A stretch of 64,000 nt of DNA, taken from assembly GCA_964555355.1 (NCBI GenBank), contig CAZKRY010000012.1, forward strand, positions 62,001 to 126,000, in the 5' to 3' direction. A program made the translations under genes and the position numbers. Below, in pieces: positions 42,061 to 51,105 of the stretch (position 1 is the stretch's first letter; each line of letters begins with the position of its first letter). The notes beneath the pieces were generated by a model that did no database searches, was not told where the DNA came from, and was given only the letters and a program-made list of their open reading frames with translations. Source of the DNA: CAIKBL01 sp964555355. Lineage in GTDB: Bacteria > Pseudomonadota > Gammaproteobacteria > Ga0077536.

Positions 42061-43218
42061 CTAATTATCCCAACCGAAAGGGGTGTCAATTGTGCGAGCG
42101 ACGGTCCTCGATAAGTTGACGTCCAATGATTTTTTGAACGTGCTAGATGCCTGCACTCCTTGCCCAAGCCCAACAAGAATAGCAGTGCCGCTCCCTGGTG
42201 ATGTTGCGAATCCACCCCCCGCGATATTAAATGCCGCAACTCCAGAGCCAGCGTAACCTGCGAGAAAATTGTCGGGTTTAACGTCTGAATTGATATAGCC
42301 AAATGTTATCGACAGAGACGCTGAAACTGGATTAGGCTTGACAATAGACACTCCCAGCGGAGCAACGAAAATCTTGCCGCTTGAGCTTAGCGAAATGGAA
42401 GAAGTTAATGGGCCATAGTTTGTTTGTATACTCACAAAATCGGGGCGAATGTCTGGTGGAAAGGGCGTCCCCGGCGGCGGTAAGCGTGCCGGCTGACTAA
42501 TCAACCCACTCGCCAAATTGTTATAAACCCCATACGCCTTAGTCGCCGTCTCCCTCGCCAACAACCCATCTGGATCGAGCAAGTTCAACGGATCGTTGCC
42601 AACATACGCATAGAGATTCATCCCATCCGCATATCCAAGCGGATCCGGCTGTAAGAATCTGCCCAAGCTCACGCTGTAATACCGCGCACGGTAGTAATAC
42701 AGCCCCGTCTCCGCATCCAACTCCCGCCCTGTATAACGATACGGATTGCCCGCGGCACTGGTGCTCGCCGTCTCGCCATAGGGGCCATAGGCGTAGCGCT
42801 CGGAAACGATGCCGTTGGTACCGGTCAGCGCCGCGACCGAACCACTGCCGTCAAAGTGATAGAAATACCGGTTCCCGCCGCGTTCCATGAAGATGGGTTC
42901 ATCAATGGCGGGGGTGTAGACATAGCGGGCGGTGCGCGTGTTGATGCCGTCGTACTCCTCAATGACTGAAGGGCCATCCAGTAGATACTTGGTGATGACG
43001 CTGCCGACGGTCTTCTGTTCGCGGCGCCCGAACGGATCGTAAACGTAGCTAGCGGAGACACCCACTTTGGTGGCACTGGTCAGACGATTCTCCGCGTCGT
43101 AACCAAATGTCCAGGTGCCATCACCGGATAAGTTGCCGTTGTTATCATAGCTCTGCGTGACCGCCGCAACGCTTGCGTATTGGCTCAACGTGTAATTTTC
43201 CCTCTGACTTCCATACTC
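42061..43218 (-). pseudogene. 3' remnant of an Rhs toxin gene
   Basis: The sequence enters in mid-repeat (SYDNNGNLSGDGTWTFGYDAENRL, a YD repeat), runs through the Rhs core (YAYGPYGETAS...GRELDAETGLYYYRARYYSVSLGRFLQPDPLGYADGMNLYAYVGNDP) and ends with a variable tip of about 160 residues after NLLDPDG. The tip is Gly/Ser-rich with alternating strands and is not recognised. A full Rhs protein would have 1000 or more residues upstream; here that part is missing, replaced by a HepT fragment from about 43220. No start or secretion region remains. Confidence 0.82.
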
Positions 43219-43222
43219 GCTC

Positions 43223-43516
43223 TCATTTACGCAAATCGTTGCGCAATTTCTGCAACGCATTGGGCAAGGTTGGGTCATCTCCGCGTACGATGCTCCAGAT
43301 GGTGTCGTTGTCGATACGGTGGTAACCGTGGATTAAACGGTTGCGGGTGGCAATCAGCATGCGCCACGGAGTTTGGTGCGCTGAGGTGCATACATGCTCA
43401 GGGATATGAGTCGCTGACTCGCCGATAAACTCAAGGTTCCGCATTGTGGCATCGTTATCGTGATCTGTCCTGATTTCCCGCTCAGTGCGAAAGCAGAAGT
43501 TCGCGCGCATGTTCAT
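43223..43516 (-). pseudogene. N-terminally truncated HepT-like RNase
   Basis: The C-terminal two thirds of a HepT/DUF86 protein: DATMRNLEFIGESATHIPEHV and the catalytic R-x4-H-x-Y motif in RNRLIHGYHRIDNDTIWSI. About 40 residues of the usual N-terminal helices are missing; the frame starts instead with unrelated residues MNMRANFCFRTEREIRT. HepT toxins are RNases neutralised by MntA. No intact MntA lies beside it. It ends 5 bases from the Rhs remnant. Confidence 0.65.
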
Positions 43517-43772
43517 GACTGACTAGCCTACGTACCAACGCGTTGTAGTTTGTATGTGCATTTTGCGGATCAGTGCGTGCCAGCAGATCGTAAAGACCAT
43601 GTTCCGGGCGCAGTGGAAGCGGACTTTCTTGAGGAATTGAAACGCCTAGCGCGAGCAAACGCGGCGCTCCCACCGCTACCAAAAGTGCTTCCACGGTAGT
43701 GCGATTAGCGCGCAAATCTGTGCGTCCCTGCGCGACTAAATCTGCACCCGGGAGATTGTTGTCATCAATCAT
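43482..43772 (-). CDS. unrecognised small protein in the toxin island
   Basis: A 96-residue protein (DLRANRTTVEALLVAVGAPRLLALGVSIP...GLYDLLARTDPQNAHTNYNALVRRLVSHEHARELL). Mostly helical, with no signal or membrane segment. I do not recognise the family. It overlaps the truncated HepT frame by 35 bases at its 3' end, and its ATG lies within the end of a 33-codon frame. It may be part of another toxin-antitoxin or restriction-like small system. Confidence 0.5.
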   Translation of the reverse strand: MIDDNNLPGADLVAQGRTDLRANRTTVEALLVAVGAPRLLALGVSIPQESPLPLRPEHGLYDLLARTDPQNAHTNYNALVRRLVSHEHARELLLSH

Positions 43773-43866
43773 CGTTATTCGGCTTTTCAGTTAATCGCTT
43801 CAACGTAGTTTTAAGAATTTCACGAAACGCTTCGGCGTCAAGCGTCTGAAAATACTTCCCGCACAT
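43765..43866 (-). CDS. possible 33-residue coupled peptide
   Basis: A short frame with ATG starts inside the 3' end of the Uma2 gene and ends 8 bases inside the following gene. It reads MCGKYFQTLDAEAFREIL and then a basic helix KTTLKRLTEK. Overlaps at both ends are typical of coupled small genes, but it could equally be a relic. No homologue recognised. Confidence 0.3.
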   Translation of the reverse strand: MCGKYFQTLDAEAFREILKTTLKRLTEKPNNDD

Positions 43867-44410
43867 CGATTTCGATCTGTCTTAGCATCGCACAGGTCAT
43901 AACTTGATCACATGTGTAAACGACTGGGCTCACGTACTCTGTCCTTCCCGCGGTATAGACTTCAATGGCGGTGGCCTGCGGATCGACAATCCAGTATTCG
44001 GGGATTCCGTACCGGACATACATTTTCAGTTTATAACCGCGATCTCGCTCTTCTGTACTCGGCGACAGTATCTCAACTACCAGATCCGGGGGGCCCTCGA
44101 TTCCATGTAGCTTTACAATTTCTCGACGACTTGCGGCAACGAAAATCAAGTCCGGCTGTGCGACTTCGCGCGAGTCGCCTTCGCCAAGAATGACATCGAC
44201 CGGGGAAAACAATACTGTCCCCAACTGAAACGCTTTTACTTGTTGCCTGACTATGGCGTTTAGATTATTCAAAATCTGCTGGTGACGCGTTGTCGGTGCT
44301 GGAACCCTATAGAAATCTCCGTGAAGCAACTCATATCGCGGGGACAAGTCCTCCGGTAACGCCAGGTAATCGGCGTAGGTGTACGGAAATCTCGGATTTG
44401 TCGCGGTCAT
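43838..44410 (-). CDS. Uma2-family (DUF820) nuclease-fold protein
   Basis: 190 residues of the Uma2/DUF820 family, a PD-(D/E)XK fold. Core residues: the Asp in QPDLIFVA, the Glu in LVVEILSPSTEERDRGYKLKMYVRYGIPEYWIVDP, and the Lys in YKLK. Function is unknown; the family is very expanded in cyanobacteria and Planctomycetes and suspected in mobile elements. The ATG is preceded by GGAA; the longer frame from 44587 is not supported. Confidence 0.88.
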   Translation of the reverse strand: MTATNPRFPYTYADYLALPEDLSPRYELLHGDFYRVPAPTTRHQQILNNLNAIVRQQVKAFQLGTVLFSPVDVILGEGDSREVAQPDLIFVAASRREIVKLHGIEGPPDLVVEILSPSTEERDRGYKLKMYVRYGIPEYWIVDPQATAIEVYTAGRTEYVSPVVYTCDQVMTCAMLRQIEIDVREVFSDA

Positions 44411-44675
44411 GGCGAGTTCCAAAGTTTCGCAATACTCAAAGTATAGCAATGGCCATGCGTGCGTTCGATGTAAAGCGCTGGCGCCGCGAGCAACTAGGGA
44501 CAAACCATTTGCATCATGCGGGTTTCGGGCTATGAAGCCACAGTGGTTATCAAAAAAACACCGTTCGGCCCGGGACTGGGGAAGCAATGAATAGGTTGGG
44601 TCAGCGTGGCTTCAAATCGGGTGCGCTGAGAAGCGGATTGACCATCTTCGTGACTTACGTCACCTTGGCAACGCT

Positions 44676-45416
44676 ATGTCATTAGAAAACTCATCTCCGG
44701 TCATATTAGTCACAGGCGCCGCGTCCGGCATTGGTCGCGCGGTCGCCACCTTACTTGCCGCTCACAACTACCGCGTGGTAGCCACCGATTTAAACGCCGA
44801 TGCGCTCCCAACTAGCCGGCGGCTCGACGCGCGCGCGATGGATGTGACCGATAGCGCGATGGTGCAACAAGTGATAGCGCAGATTGACACGCGCTATGCC
44901 CGTCTGGACGGCTTGGTAAACACTGCCGGCATCAACCAACACCAAGCGCTTGCCGAGGCGGAAGACGCCGCTTGGCAACGCATGCTCGACGTGCACTTGG
45001 GCGGAACGCTGCGCACCTGCCGGGCGGCGCATTCGTTGCTCAAGGCGTCGCGCGGCGTGGTGGTGAATTTCTCTTCGCTGGCCGCGCATCTCGGGCGGCC
45101 CAAACGTGGCGCGTATGCCGCCGCCAAAGGTGGTATTGAATCTCTAACGCGCACACTGGCGGTTGAATGGGCGCCGGATGGGATCCGGGTGAACGGCATC
45201 GCGCCCGGCATCATCAATACGCCGATGGTGCAAAACAACATCTCGAGCGGTCGCAGTGATGCCGCAAGCCTGCTCCGCGGCGTGCCGTTAGGTCGGTTTG
45301 GTGAGCCGGCGGAGATCGCGGAGGTGGTGGCATTTTTGTTGTCGAGCGCTGCGGGTTACATCACAGGTCAAACTTTGATCGTGGATGGCGGCGCCACCAT
45401 CAACGGGAACTGGTGA
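44676..45416 (+). CDS. SDR-family oxidoreductase paired with a P450
   Basis: 246 residues with VTGAASGIGRAVATLLAA, NTAG, SSLAAHLGRPKRGAYAAAKGG (Ser/Tyr/Lys triad) and GITGQTLIVDGG-like YITGQTLIVDGGATINGNW. NAD(P)-dependent alcohol dehydrogenase type. The stop overlaps the P450 start (TGATG), so the two are translated together and may act in sequence: hydroxylation, then oxidation to a ketone. Confidence 0.87.
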   Translation: MSLENSSPVILVTGAASGIGRAVATLLAAHNYRVVATDLNADALPTSRRLDARAMDVTDSAMVQQVIAQIDTRYARLDGLVNTAGINQHQALAEAEDAAWQRMLDVHLGGTLRTCRAAHSLLKASRGVVVNFSSLAAHLGRPKRGAYAAAKGGIESLTRTLAVEWAPDGIRVNGIAPGIINTPMVQNNISSGRSDAASLLRGVPLGRFGEPAEIAEVVAFLLSSAAGYITGQTLIVDGGATINGNW

Positions 45417-46636
45417 TGCAAAGAAAATCTTCGCGCGACCAACTTCCGACCAATCCGCCGTTCCCGTTTACTCGGGACGATCCATTCGCTCCGCCGGCGT
45501 TGTACGCACAAATTCGAGCAGAGCAACCGATATTCCCGGTAACGCTCTGGAACGGACGGCGTGCTTATCTGTTGACCCGGCACGCGGACCTCCGCCAAGT
45601 CATGCGCGATCCGCGCTTCACCAGCGAGTTCGCGCATCCGGATTTCCCGGCGGTCACGGCCGCGCGCGCGGCGATCGATAAACAAGAGCGCGCGTTTGTT
45701 GGGATGGACAACCCGCGGCACGATCATTTTCGGCAGATGGTGCAGGGCGAATTTTCGATTCGCCGCATGCAAGCATTGGTGCCAGGGATCCACGCCACCG
45801 CGCATCGCCTCTTGGATGATCTCGCGCGTCAGGAAACACCGTGCGATTTGGTCGAACATCTCGCGCAGAAATTTCCGGCGCTGGTCATGTGCCAGTTGTT
45901 CGGTTCGCCGTATGAAGATCACACGCTTATTGCGCGTTGTGCTGCCGGCAGACATGGTCTGTCGCAATCGGCGACTCAGGCCACGGAATCCGCGCAAGCC
46001 CTCGTCGACTACTGCGAGCGCCTCATTGCGGACAAAGAGCGTGCGCCAGCGGATGACATGCTGAGCCGGATCATCGCCGAGCATGTGATCCCGGGACGAC
46101 TCAGCCGCGAGGACCTTGCCAATATCGGCGCCATGTTGCTCCGCGCCGGCCACGACACGACGGCCAATATGATCGCGCTGGGCACGTTGTTACTGTTGGA
46201 ACACCCGGAACAGCTCGCGCTGCTGCGCGCGGATTACACGCGCATCAATGGTGCGATTGAAGAATTGCTGCGGTATTTGAGTATCGTGCAATTTGTACCG
46301 CGACGCGTGGCGTTGGAGGATGTGGAGATCAACGGTATCGCCATCGCGCGCGGCGACGGCGTGTTTGGATTAACGCCGGCGGCAAATCGCGATCCGGAAG
46401 TGTTTGATGATCCCGACCGCTTCGATATCTTGCGCGCGGATAACGATCATTTGGCGTTTGGTTATGGCTTGCATCACTGCTTGGGTCACGTGCTCGCACG
46501 CTTTGAGCTTCGTGTGTTGTTTCCGCTGCTCTTTCAGCGCTTTCCGGCGCTTCGACTCGCGACTCCACTCGCTGAAGTCGCTTTCAAAACTGATAGCCAA
46601 ATCTATGGGTTGTATCGCTTGCTTGTTTCTTGGTAG
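45416..46636 (+). CDS. cytochrome P450
   Basis: 406 residues. The oxygen-binding helix is AGHDTT (from residue 244), the ExxR helix is EELLR, and the haem-thiolate Cys355 lies in FGYGLHHCLGHVLAR. The overall sequence is like soluble bacterial class I P450s of the CYP105/107 type. No ferredoxin or reductase gene is next to it. A GTG one codon earlier is a less likely start. The substrate is unknown; coupling to an SDR suggests a terpenoid, steroid or fatty alcohol. Confidence 0.92.
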   Translation: MQRKSSRDQLPTNPPFPFTRDDPFAPPALYAQIRAEQPIFPVTLWNGRRAYLLTRHADLRQVMRDPRFTSEFAHPDFPAVTAARAAIDKQERAFVGMDNPRHDHFRQMVQGEFSIRRMQALVPGIHATAHRLLDDLARQETPCDLVEHLAQKFPALVMCQLFGSPYEDHTLIARCAAGRHGLSQSATQATESAQALVDYCERLIADKERAPADDMLSRIIAEHVIPGRLSREDLANIGAMLLRAGHDTTANMIALGTLLLLEHPEQLALLRADYTRINGAIEELLRYLSIVQFVPRRVALEDVEINGIAIARGDGVFGLTPAANRDPEVFDDPDRFDILRADNDHLAFGYGLHHCLGHVLARFELRVLFPLLFQRFPALRLATPLAEVAFKTDSQIYGLYRLLVSW

Positions 46637-46648
46637 CTTCGGTTTCTC

Positions 46649-47332
46649 TTAAGCCTTCTCAAGCAAACTGGCCGCAACACCAATCAACCCACCGAACACG
46701 CCACCCCATACGACCAGCCAACCCAAGTGCTGGCGGATCATGTCTTCGATAATTTGCTTGACCTTGTTGGGCGTCAACTCGGCCAATCGACTATCGATGA
46801 TGTGTTCCACCTGTTTGATAAGCCCAGCCGTGATATCGGCGCCATCGGTATCCGCCGGCTGACTAACGAGTTCCGTCACCACGCCGCGTAGTTTGTCGGT
46901 GATTGGGGCTTTCAAGGGTTCGAGCGCCTTGCGCCCGCCCATCATGTTCAACATATTGCCCATCGGCGACTCGACGATGGCATCGGTCAGATGTTCGAAC
47001 ACGCGGTCGAAGTCGATGTTCTCGCTAATGCTTTCCGCTGACGCCAGTCCATTTTTCTGAAAGAACCGCTCGATGTGCTCACGCGTAAAAAACTCCTGCA
47101 CGATGAGCGATTTGATACCGGCTTTGAATTCTTCAAAGCGGCTGGGAATTACCCCGGAGCCGTAACAGTACGGTACTTTCTCAAACAGCATGTGAATCGC
47201 GAGCCAGTTGGTGATGGCGCCAGATAGCGCGTACATGCCCGTATCAAAAATGAGATCGCCATGCCACGGGAAGAAGTAACCCACCACGGTGATTAACAAT
47301 GCGACAAGGTTTGTTGCTGAGCTTTTATTCAT
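46649..47332 (-). CDS. DUF445-family membrane protein
   Basis: 227 residues with the DUF445 opening: a membrane helix (LVALLITVVGYFFP), then ALSGAITNWLAIHMLFEKVPYCYGSGVIPSRFEEFKAGIKSLIVQEFFT. A C-terminal hydrophobic helix (HLGWLVVWGGVFGGLIGVAASLL) anchors the other end. This short form has one DUF445 module. Role unknown. It converges on the P450 gene. Confidence 0.85.
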   Translation of the reverse strand: MNKSSATNLVALLITVVGYFFPWHGDLIFDTGMYALSGAITNWLAIHMLFEKVPYCYGSGVIPSRFEEFKAGIKSLIVQEFFTREHIERFFQKNGLASAESISENIDFDRVFEHLTDAIVESPMGNMLNMMGGRKALEPLKAPITDKLRGVVTELVSQPADTDGADITAGLIKQVEHIIDSRLAELTPNKVKQIIEDMIRQHLGWLVVWGGVFGGLIGVAASLLEKA

Positions 47333-47412
47333 TGCACGTGCTTAATTTCAAATAGATCATTGGTTGGAACGCAAGATCGCATTCGGTTACTTATTGTATG
47401 CTCGAACGCGTT

Positions 47413-47568
47413 TCCCTCACCCTGCCCTCTCCCGCGGGTAGGAGACGGTGAAAGAAAACCTCTCCCACCGGGAGAGGTCGGCGCAAAGCGCCGGGTGAGG
47501 GGCAGCACGGCTAGTGGCGCTGCATGAAGACCCTCACCCTGCCCTCTCCCGCAAGCGGGAGAGGGAGA
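47413..47568. repeat. REP-like palindromic repeat, locus A4
   Basis: Three family-A elements: CCCTCACCCTGCCCTCTCCCGC with a degraded partner, CCTCTCCC/GGGAGAGG with GGCGC/GCGCC, and CCCTCTCCCGC/GCGGGAGAGGG. The arrangement repeats that of locus A1. It lies after the enoyl-CoA hydratase gene. Confidence 0.85.
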
Positions 47569-47602
47569 AATCAACACTCTCGTGAAGCAGGAGAAAATGC
47601 GA

Positions 47603-48406
47603 CTACCCCGCCGCGGACGGAAATTTTGGCGCGCGCTTTTCCTTGACCGCGGCCAAGCCCTCTTTAGCGTCTTCGCCCAGGAAACACAGCATTTCAAGCG
47701 CGAGTGAATTATCAAACGCAGGCCCCGCCAAGCGCAGCCAATTGTTGAGCGCCTTTTTGGTGAAGCGAATTGCGCGTTGGCTGCCGGTCGCGAGTTTGTT
47801 CGCGATTTTGAGCGCGCGCTCGAGCACTTCATCCGCCGGCGCGCAGAAGCTGACGAGGCCGATGCGTTCGGCTTCCTTGCCGTCGATGAAATCCGCCGTC
47901 ATCAAGTAATACTTGGCTTTGGCCATGCCACATAGCAACGGCCAAATGATGACCGCGTGGTCGCCGGCAGCGACGCCAAGCCGCACATGGCCGTCCGTGA
48001 TCCGTGCGGTTTCCGACATGATGCTGACATCCGCAAGCAAGGCCACCGCGAGACCAGCGCCTACTGCGACGCCATTGATAGCGGAGATGATCGGTTTGTC
48101 GCAGTCGATCATGCGATAGACGATGTCGGCGGCTTCTTTCATCGTGTTAGCGATTTCTTCCGCATTGCCGACCATGGTGCTGATCCAATCCATATCGCCG
48201 CCCGCGGAAAACGCTTTATCGCCGGCGCCGGTGACCACGACGACGCGCACGGCGGGGTCTTCGTGCACGATGGGCCAAATCTGGGTGAGTTCCCAATGCA
48301 GGCGCGCATTGGTGGCATTCATGACTTCCGGACGATCGAGCGTCATCAGCAGCACGCCGTGTTCGCGCCAATCAAACTTCAAGAACTGAAAATCACTGTA
48401 TTGCAT
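47603..48406 (-). CDS. enoyl-CoA hydratase/isomerase-family protein
   Basis: 267 residues of the crotonase fold. The oxyanion-hole segments are DKAFSAGGDMDWI and AVGAGLAVALLADVSIMSETA; the end has the usual helical trimerisation part. It would act on an acyl-CoA as hydratase, isomerase or related lyase. The SDR gene lies 3 bases upstream. Residues at the catalytic Glu positions are not clearly typical of hydratase, so the reaction is uncertain. Confidence 0.85.
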   Translation of the reverse strand: MQYSDFQFLKFDWREHGVLLMTLDRPEVMNATNARLHWELTQIWPIVHEDPAVRVVVVTGAGDKAFSAGGDMDWISTMVGNAEEIANTMKEAADIVYRMIDCDKPIISAINGVAVGAGLAVALLADVSIMSETARITDGHVRLGVAAGDHAVIIWPLLCGMAKAKYYLMTADFIDGKEAERIGLVSFCAPADEVLERALKIANKLATGSQRAIRFTKKALNNWLRLAGPAFDNSLALEMLCFLGEDAKEGLAAVKEKRAPKFPSAAG

Positions 48407-48409
48407 GGC

Positions 48410-49285
48410 TTAACCTTTCACCGTGCGGGAGCGGGTCTGCACGCCAGTGCTGCCATAGGTGGTGTGAGCCTTGCTCATGGTGGCTTCGCGCGGGATGTCG
48501 TAACGCTGCCAAACATCCGGGCCGATGGCGGTTAAACCACCGTCCACGATAATCGCTTCGCCGGTGACAAACCGCGAATCGTCGCAGGCGAGAAAAAGCG
48601 CCGTGCCCGCGATGTGCTCGCCGGTACCATGCTCCGGCCACGGTTGGCATTCATCGAGCCGGCGGCCGGCAGCTTCGTCCGTGACATTTCGGCCTTTAGT
48701 TAAGCCGGTCAAAATAAATCCCGGGCAGATTGCATTGACCCGGATCTTGTCAGGCGCGAGTTGCACCGCCGCCGCGCGCGTTAAGTTGACTACCGCGGCC
48801 TTGGCGGCGGAATACGCCAACGGTCCACACCCGCCGGAGAGACCGGCGACCGACGCCGTATTGATAATCGCGCCGCCCTGCTTTTGTTTGCGTAATGCAC
48901 GTGTGCCGTGTTTGATGCCGAAGAACACACCTTTGACGAGCACATCGAAGGTGTAATCCCATTCGTCTTCTTCAATATCCCACACCGGGCCGATGACCCC
49001 ACCCACGCCGGCATTGTTGAAGAGAATGTCCAAGCGACCGAACTCGCTCATCGCGCAGTCGATCATCGCGCTCACGTCTCGCTCATTGGCGACGTCGGTG
49101 CGGATAAAACGCGCGTTTTGTCCGTATCCTTCCGCTTGCACTTGTTGTAGAGCCGCGGCACCGGTCTCGGCGTTAAAGTCCGCAATGATTACTTTGGCGC
49201 CTTCCGCTAGAAAACGCTGAACGGTTGATAATCCCATGCCGCCCGCGCCGCCGGTAATCACGGCGACTTTGTCGCGAAGTCTCAT
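48410..49285 (-). CDS. SDR-family oxidoreductase
   Basis: 291 residues with ITGGAGGMGLSTVQRFLAEG, NNAGVGG, INTASVAGLSGGCGPLAYSAAK and FVTGEAIIVDGGLTAIG. The C-terminus has an extra tail (EATMSKAHTTYGSTGVQTRSRTVKG). Probable hydroxyacyl or alcohol dehydrogenase working with the downstream crotonase. It lies 35 bases after the pirin gene. Confidence 0.88.
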   Translation of the reverse strand: MRLRDKVAVITGGAGGMGLSTVQRFLAEGAKVIIADFNAETGAAALQQVQAEGYGQNARFIRTDVANERDVSAMIDCAMSEFGRLDILFNNAGVGGVIGPVWDIEEDEWDYTFDVLVKGVFFGIKHGTRALRKQKQGGAIINTASVAGLSGGCGPLAYSAAKAAVVNLTRAAAVQLAPDKIRVNAICPGFILTGLTKGRNVTDEAAGRRLDECQPWPEHGTGEHIAGTALFLACDDSRFVTGEAIIVDGGLTAIGPDVWQRYDIPREATMSKAHTTYGSTGVQTRSRTVKG

Positions 49286-49320
49286 CGATCATTCCTTTCT
49301 TGGATTTTGTTGAATATTTT

Positions 49321-50169
49321 TTAAGCCGTTAGGCGTCCGCTCTGGTAATCCCGCACGGCGCGCTCAATTTCATCGCGCGTATTCATGACAAACGGCCCGT
49401 ACTGCACCACGGGTTCGCGCAAAGGTTTGCCGCCGATAAGTAGGCAACGGCCTAGGCTCGCGCCGGTTGCGAGCGATAACGCATCGCCCGCCGTCAAAAT
49501 CGCGGTGGTACTTGGCGGCACGCGTTCATCGCTTATCGTCAATTCACCTTCAAACACAAATAACATGCAATTGTGATCGGTGGGCACGCTGAGTGAGCAT
49601 TGTGTGTTGGCCGGCAGCGCGATATCCCAATACAGCGGTTGGGTAATCGAATGCTGGATTGGGCCGTTGATTTCTCCGCCGTCGTGCACCAAACGGCCCG
49701 CGATCACTTTTACCACCGAACCGTCGCGCATAGTGATAGTTGGGATCTCCTGCGCTGGAATATCGCGATAACCAGCAGGTTTCATTTTTTCCGCTGCCGG
49801 TAGATTGATCCATAACTGAAATCCGCGTAGCCGCCCGGCCGTTTGTTGCGGCATTTCCGAGTGAATAATGCCGCGACCAGCGGTCATCCATTGCACGCCC
49901 CCGGCGGTGAGATCGCCGCGATTGCCAAGATGATCCTCGTGCAACATGTGACCATCGAGAATGTAGGTCACCGTTTCAAAACCCCGATGCGGATGCGCGG
50001 GAAAGCCCGCGATGTAATCCCCTGGATTGTCGGAAGAAAAGGCATCTAGCATTAATAAGGGATCAAGCCGGGCGCCGGGTTGCGCCCCAAGAGCCCGGCG
50101 TAGCCGCACGCCCGCTCCGTCTTGCGTATCAACCGCCGGGATCAACTGAGCTATCGTTCGATTATTCAT
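49321..50169 (-). CDS. pirin-family protein
   Basis: 282 residues. The N-terminal cupin has the pirin metal site and signature: FPAHPHRGFETVTYILDG, HEDHLGNRGDLTAGGVQWMTAGRGIIHSEMP, and a C-terminal cupin follows. Pirins bind iron; some act as quercetinases or redox-dependent regulators. It sits between oxyR and the SDR/crotonase genes on the same strand, which could place it under oxidative stress control. Confidence 0.9.
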   Translation of the reverse strand: MNNRTIAQLIPAVDTQDGAGVRLRRALGAQPGARLDPLLMLDAFSSDNPGDYIAGFPAHPHRGFETVTYILDGHMLHEDHLGNRGDLTAGGVQWMTAGRGIIHSEMPQQTAGRLRGFQLWINLPAAEKMKPAGYRDIPAQEIPTITMRDGSVVKVIAGRLVHDGGEINGPIQHSITQPLYWDIALPANTQCSLSVPTDHNCMLFVFEGELTISDERVPPSTTAILTAGDALSLATGASLGRCLLIGGKPLREPVVQYGPFVMNTRDEIERAVRDYQSGRLTA

Positions 50170-50205
50170 AAAAACTTCTCCGCGAAACGCCGTTCCTTAG
50201 CCAGC

Positions 50206-51105
50206 TTAAACCGCACTGACCGGCAATTTGGCCGCCAACAAAACTTCGCGCAGCAATTCAACCGCGCGGGGGCGATAGTAGCCGCGGCGCGTCGCCAACG
50301 CGACTCGTCGATACGGACTAGGCGCGGCGAACGGGACCGCCTTGATGAGCGGGTTCATCAACCGCGACGAGAGCGCGGTGGCCGGCATCACCGTGATCCC
50401 AAGCCCAGAGGCCACCATACTGCGCAAGGTCTCGAGCGAGTTGCCCTGACGTAGGCTGTCGTTAGGGTGCCGAAACCGCGCGCAGGCCTCGAGCACTTGA
50501 TCGCGTAAACAATGCCCCACGCTCAGCAGCAGTAGATTCTCATCGACAATCTCGTGCGCATTAATCTGCTTGCGGCGCGCCCAGGTGTGCCTGGCGGGGA
50601 CGATGAGCGAAAATGTTTCGTCGTAGACGGCAACGGTATCGATGCCGGGGACCTCAAACGGCAGCGCGATGAGCGCAACGTCAATCGTGCCTTCGCGTAA
50701 CATGCGCTCTAAATGGTCGGTGGTGTTTTCTTCGATATCGAGCGGAAGATCGCGCGCTCGTTCCCGCACGCCGGCAACCAAATCCGGCAGGATGTACGGC
50801 GCAATGGTATGAATGACGCCTAGTCGTAGCGGTCCACGCAATTGATCTTTGCCTGCGGCGGCCACTTGTTTGACGCGCGCGGCTTCTTCTAACACCCGCT
50901 CCGCTTGCGCGATGACTTGCCGGCCGATGTCGGTTACTACCACCTCGGTCTTGGTGCGTTCGAACACCGCGACGCCGAGTTCTTCTTCCAAATGCCTGAC
51001 CGCCACACTCAAGCTCGGTTGACTCACGAAGCACCGTTCGGCGGCGCGGCCGAAGTTGCGCTCGCGCGCCACGGCCACCAGGTACTTCAACTCTTGCAGG
51101 GTCAT
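50206..51105 (-). CDS. oxyR: peroxide-sensing LysR regulator OxyR
   Basis: 299 residues: N-terminal LysR HTH (MTLQELKYLVAVARERNFGRAAERCFVSQPSLSVAVRHLEEELG) and a sensor domain in which VGHCLRDQVLEAC puts Cys199 and Cys208 at the positions of the peroxide-reactive pair of the Escherichia coli protein, followed by GNSLETLRSMVASGLGITVMPA. It should switch on peroxide defence by forming a disulfide. Its usual targets (katG, ahpC) are not in the window. The start at MTLQEL is the family N-terminus; the upstream extension is not supported. Confidence 0.93.
   Translation of the reverse strand: MTLQELKYLVAVARERNFGRAAERCFVSQPSLSVAVRHLEEELGVAVFERTKTEVVVTDIGRQVIAQAERVLEEAARVKQVAAAGKDQLRGPLRLGVIHTIAPYILPDLVAGVRERARDLPLDIEENTTDHLERMLREGTIDVALIALPFEVPGIDTVAVYDETFSLIVPARHTWARRKQINAHEIVDENLLLLSVGHCLRDQVLEACARFRHPNDSLRQGNSLETLRSMVASGLGITVMPATALSSRLMNPLIKAVPFAAPSPYRRVALATRRGYYRPRAVELLREVLLAAKLPVSAV

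Noticed and set aside
47329..47832. 167-codon frame through the repeat region
   Set aside because: Crosses the REP-like repeat and is an antisense or alternative frame of the enoyl-CoA hydratase end.
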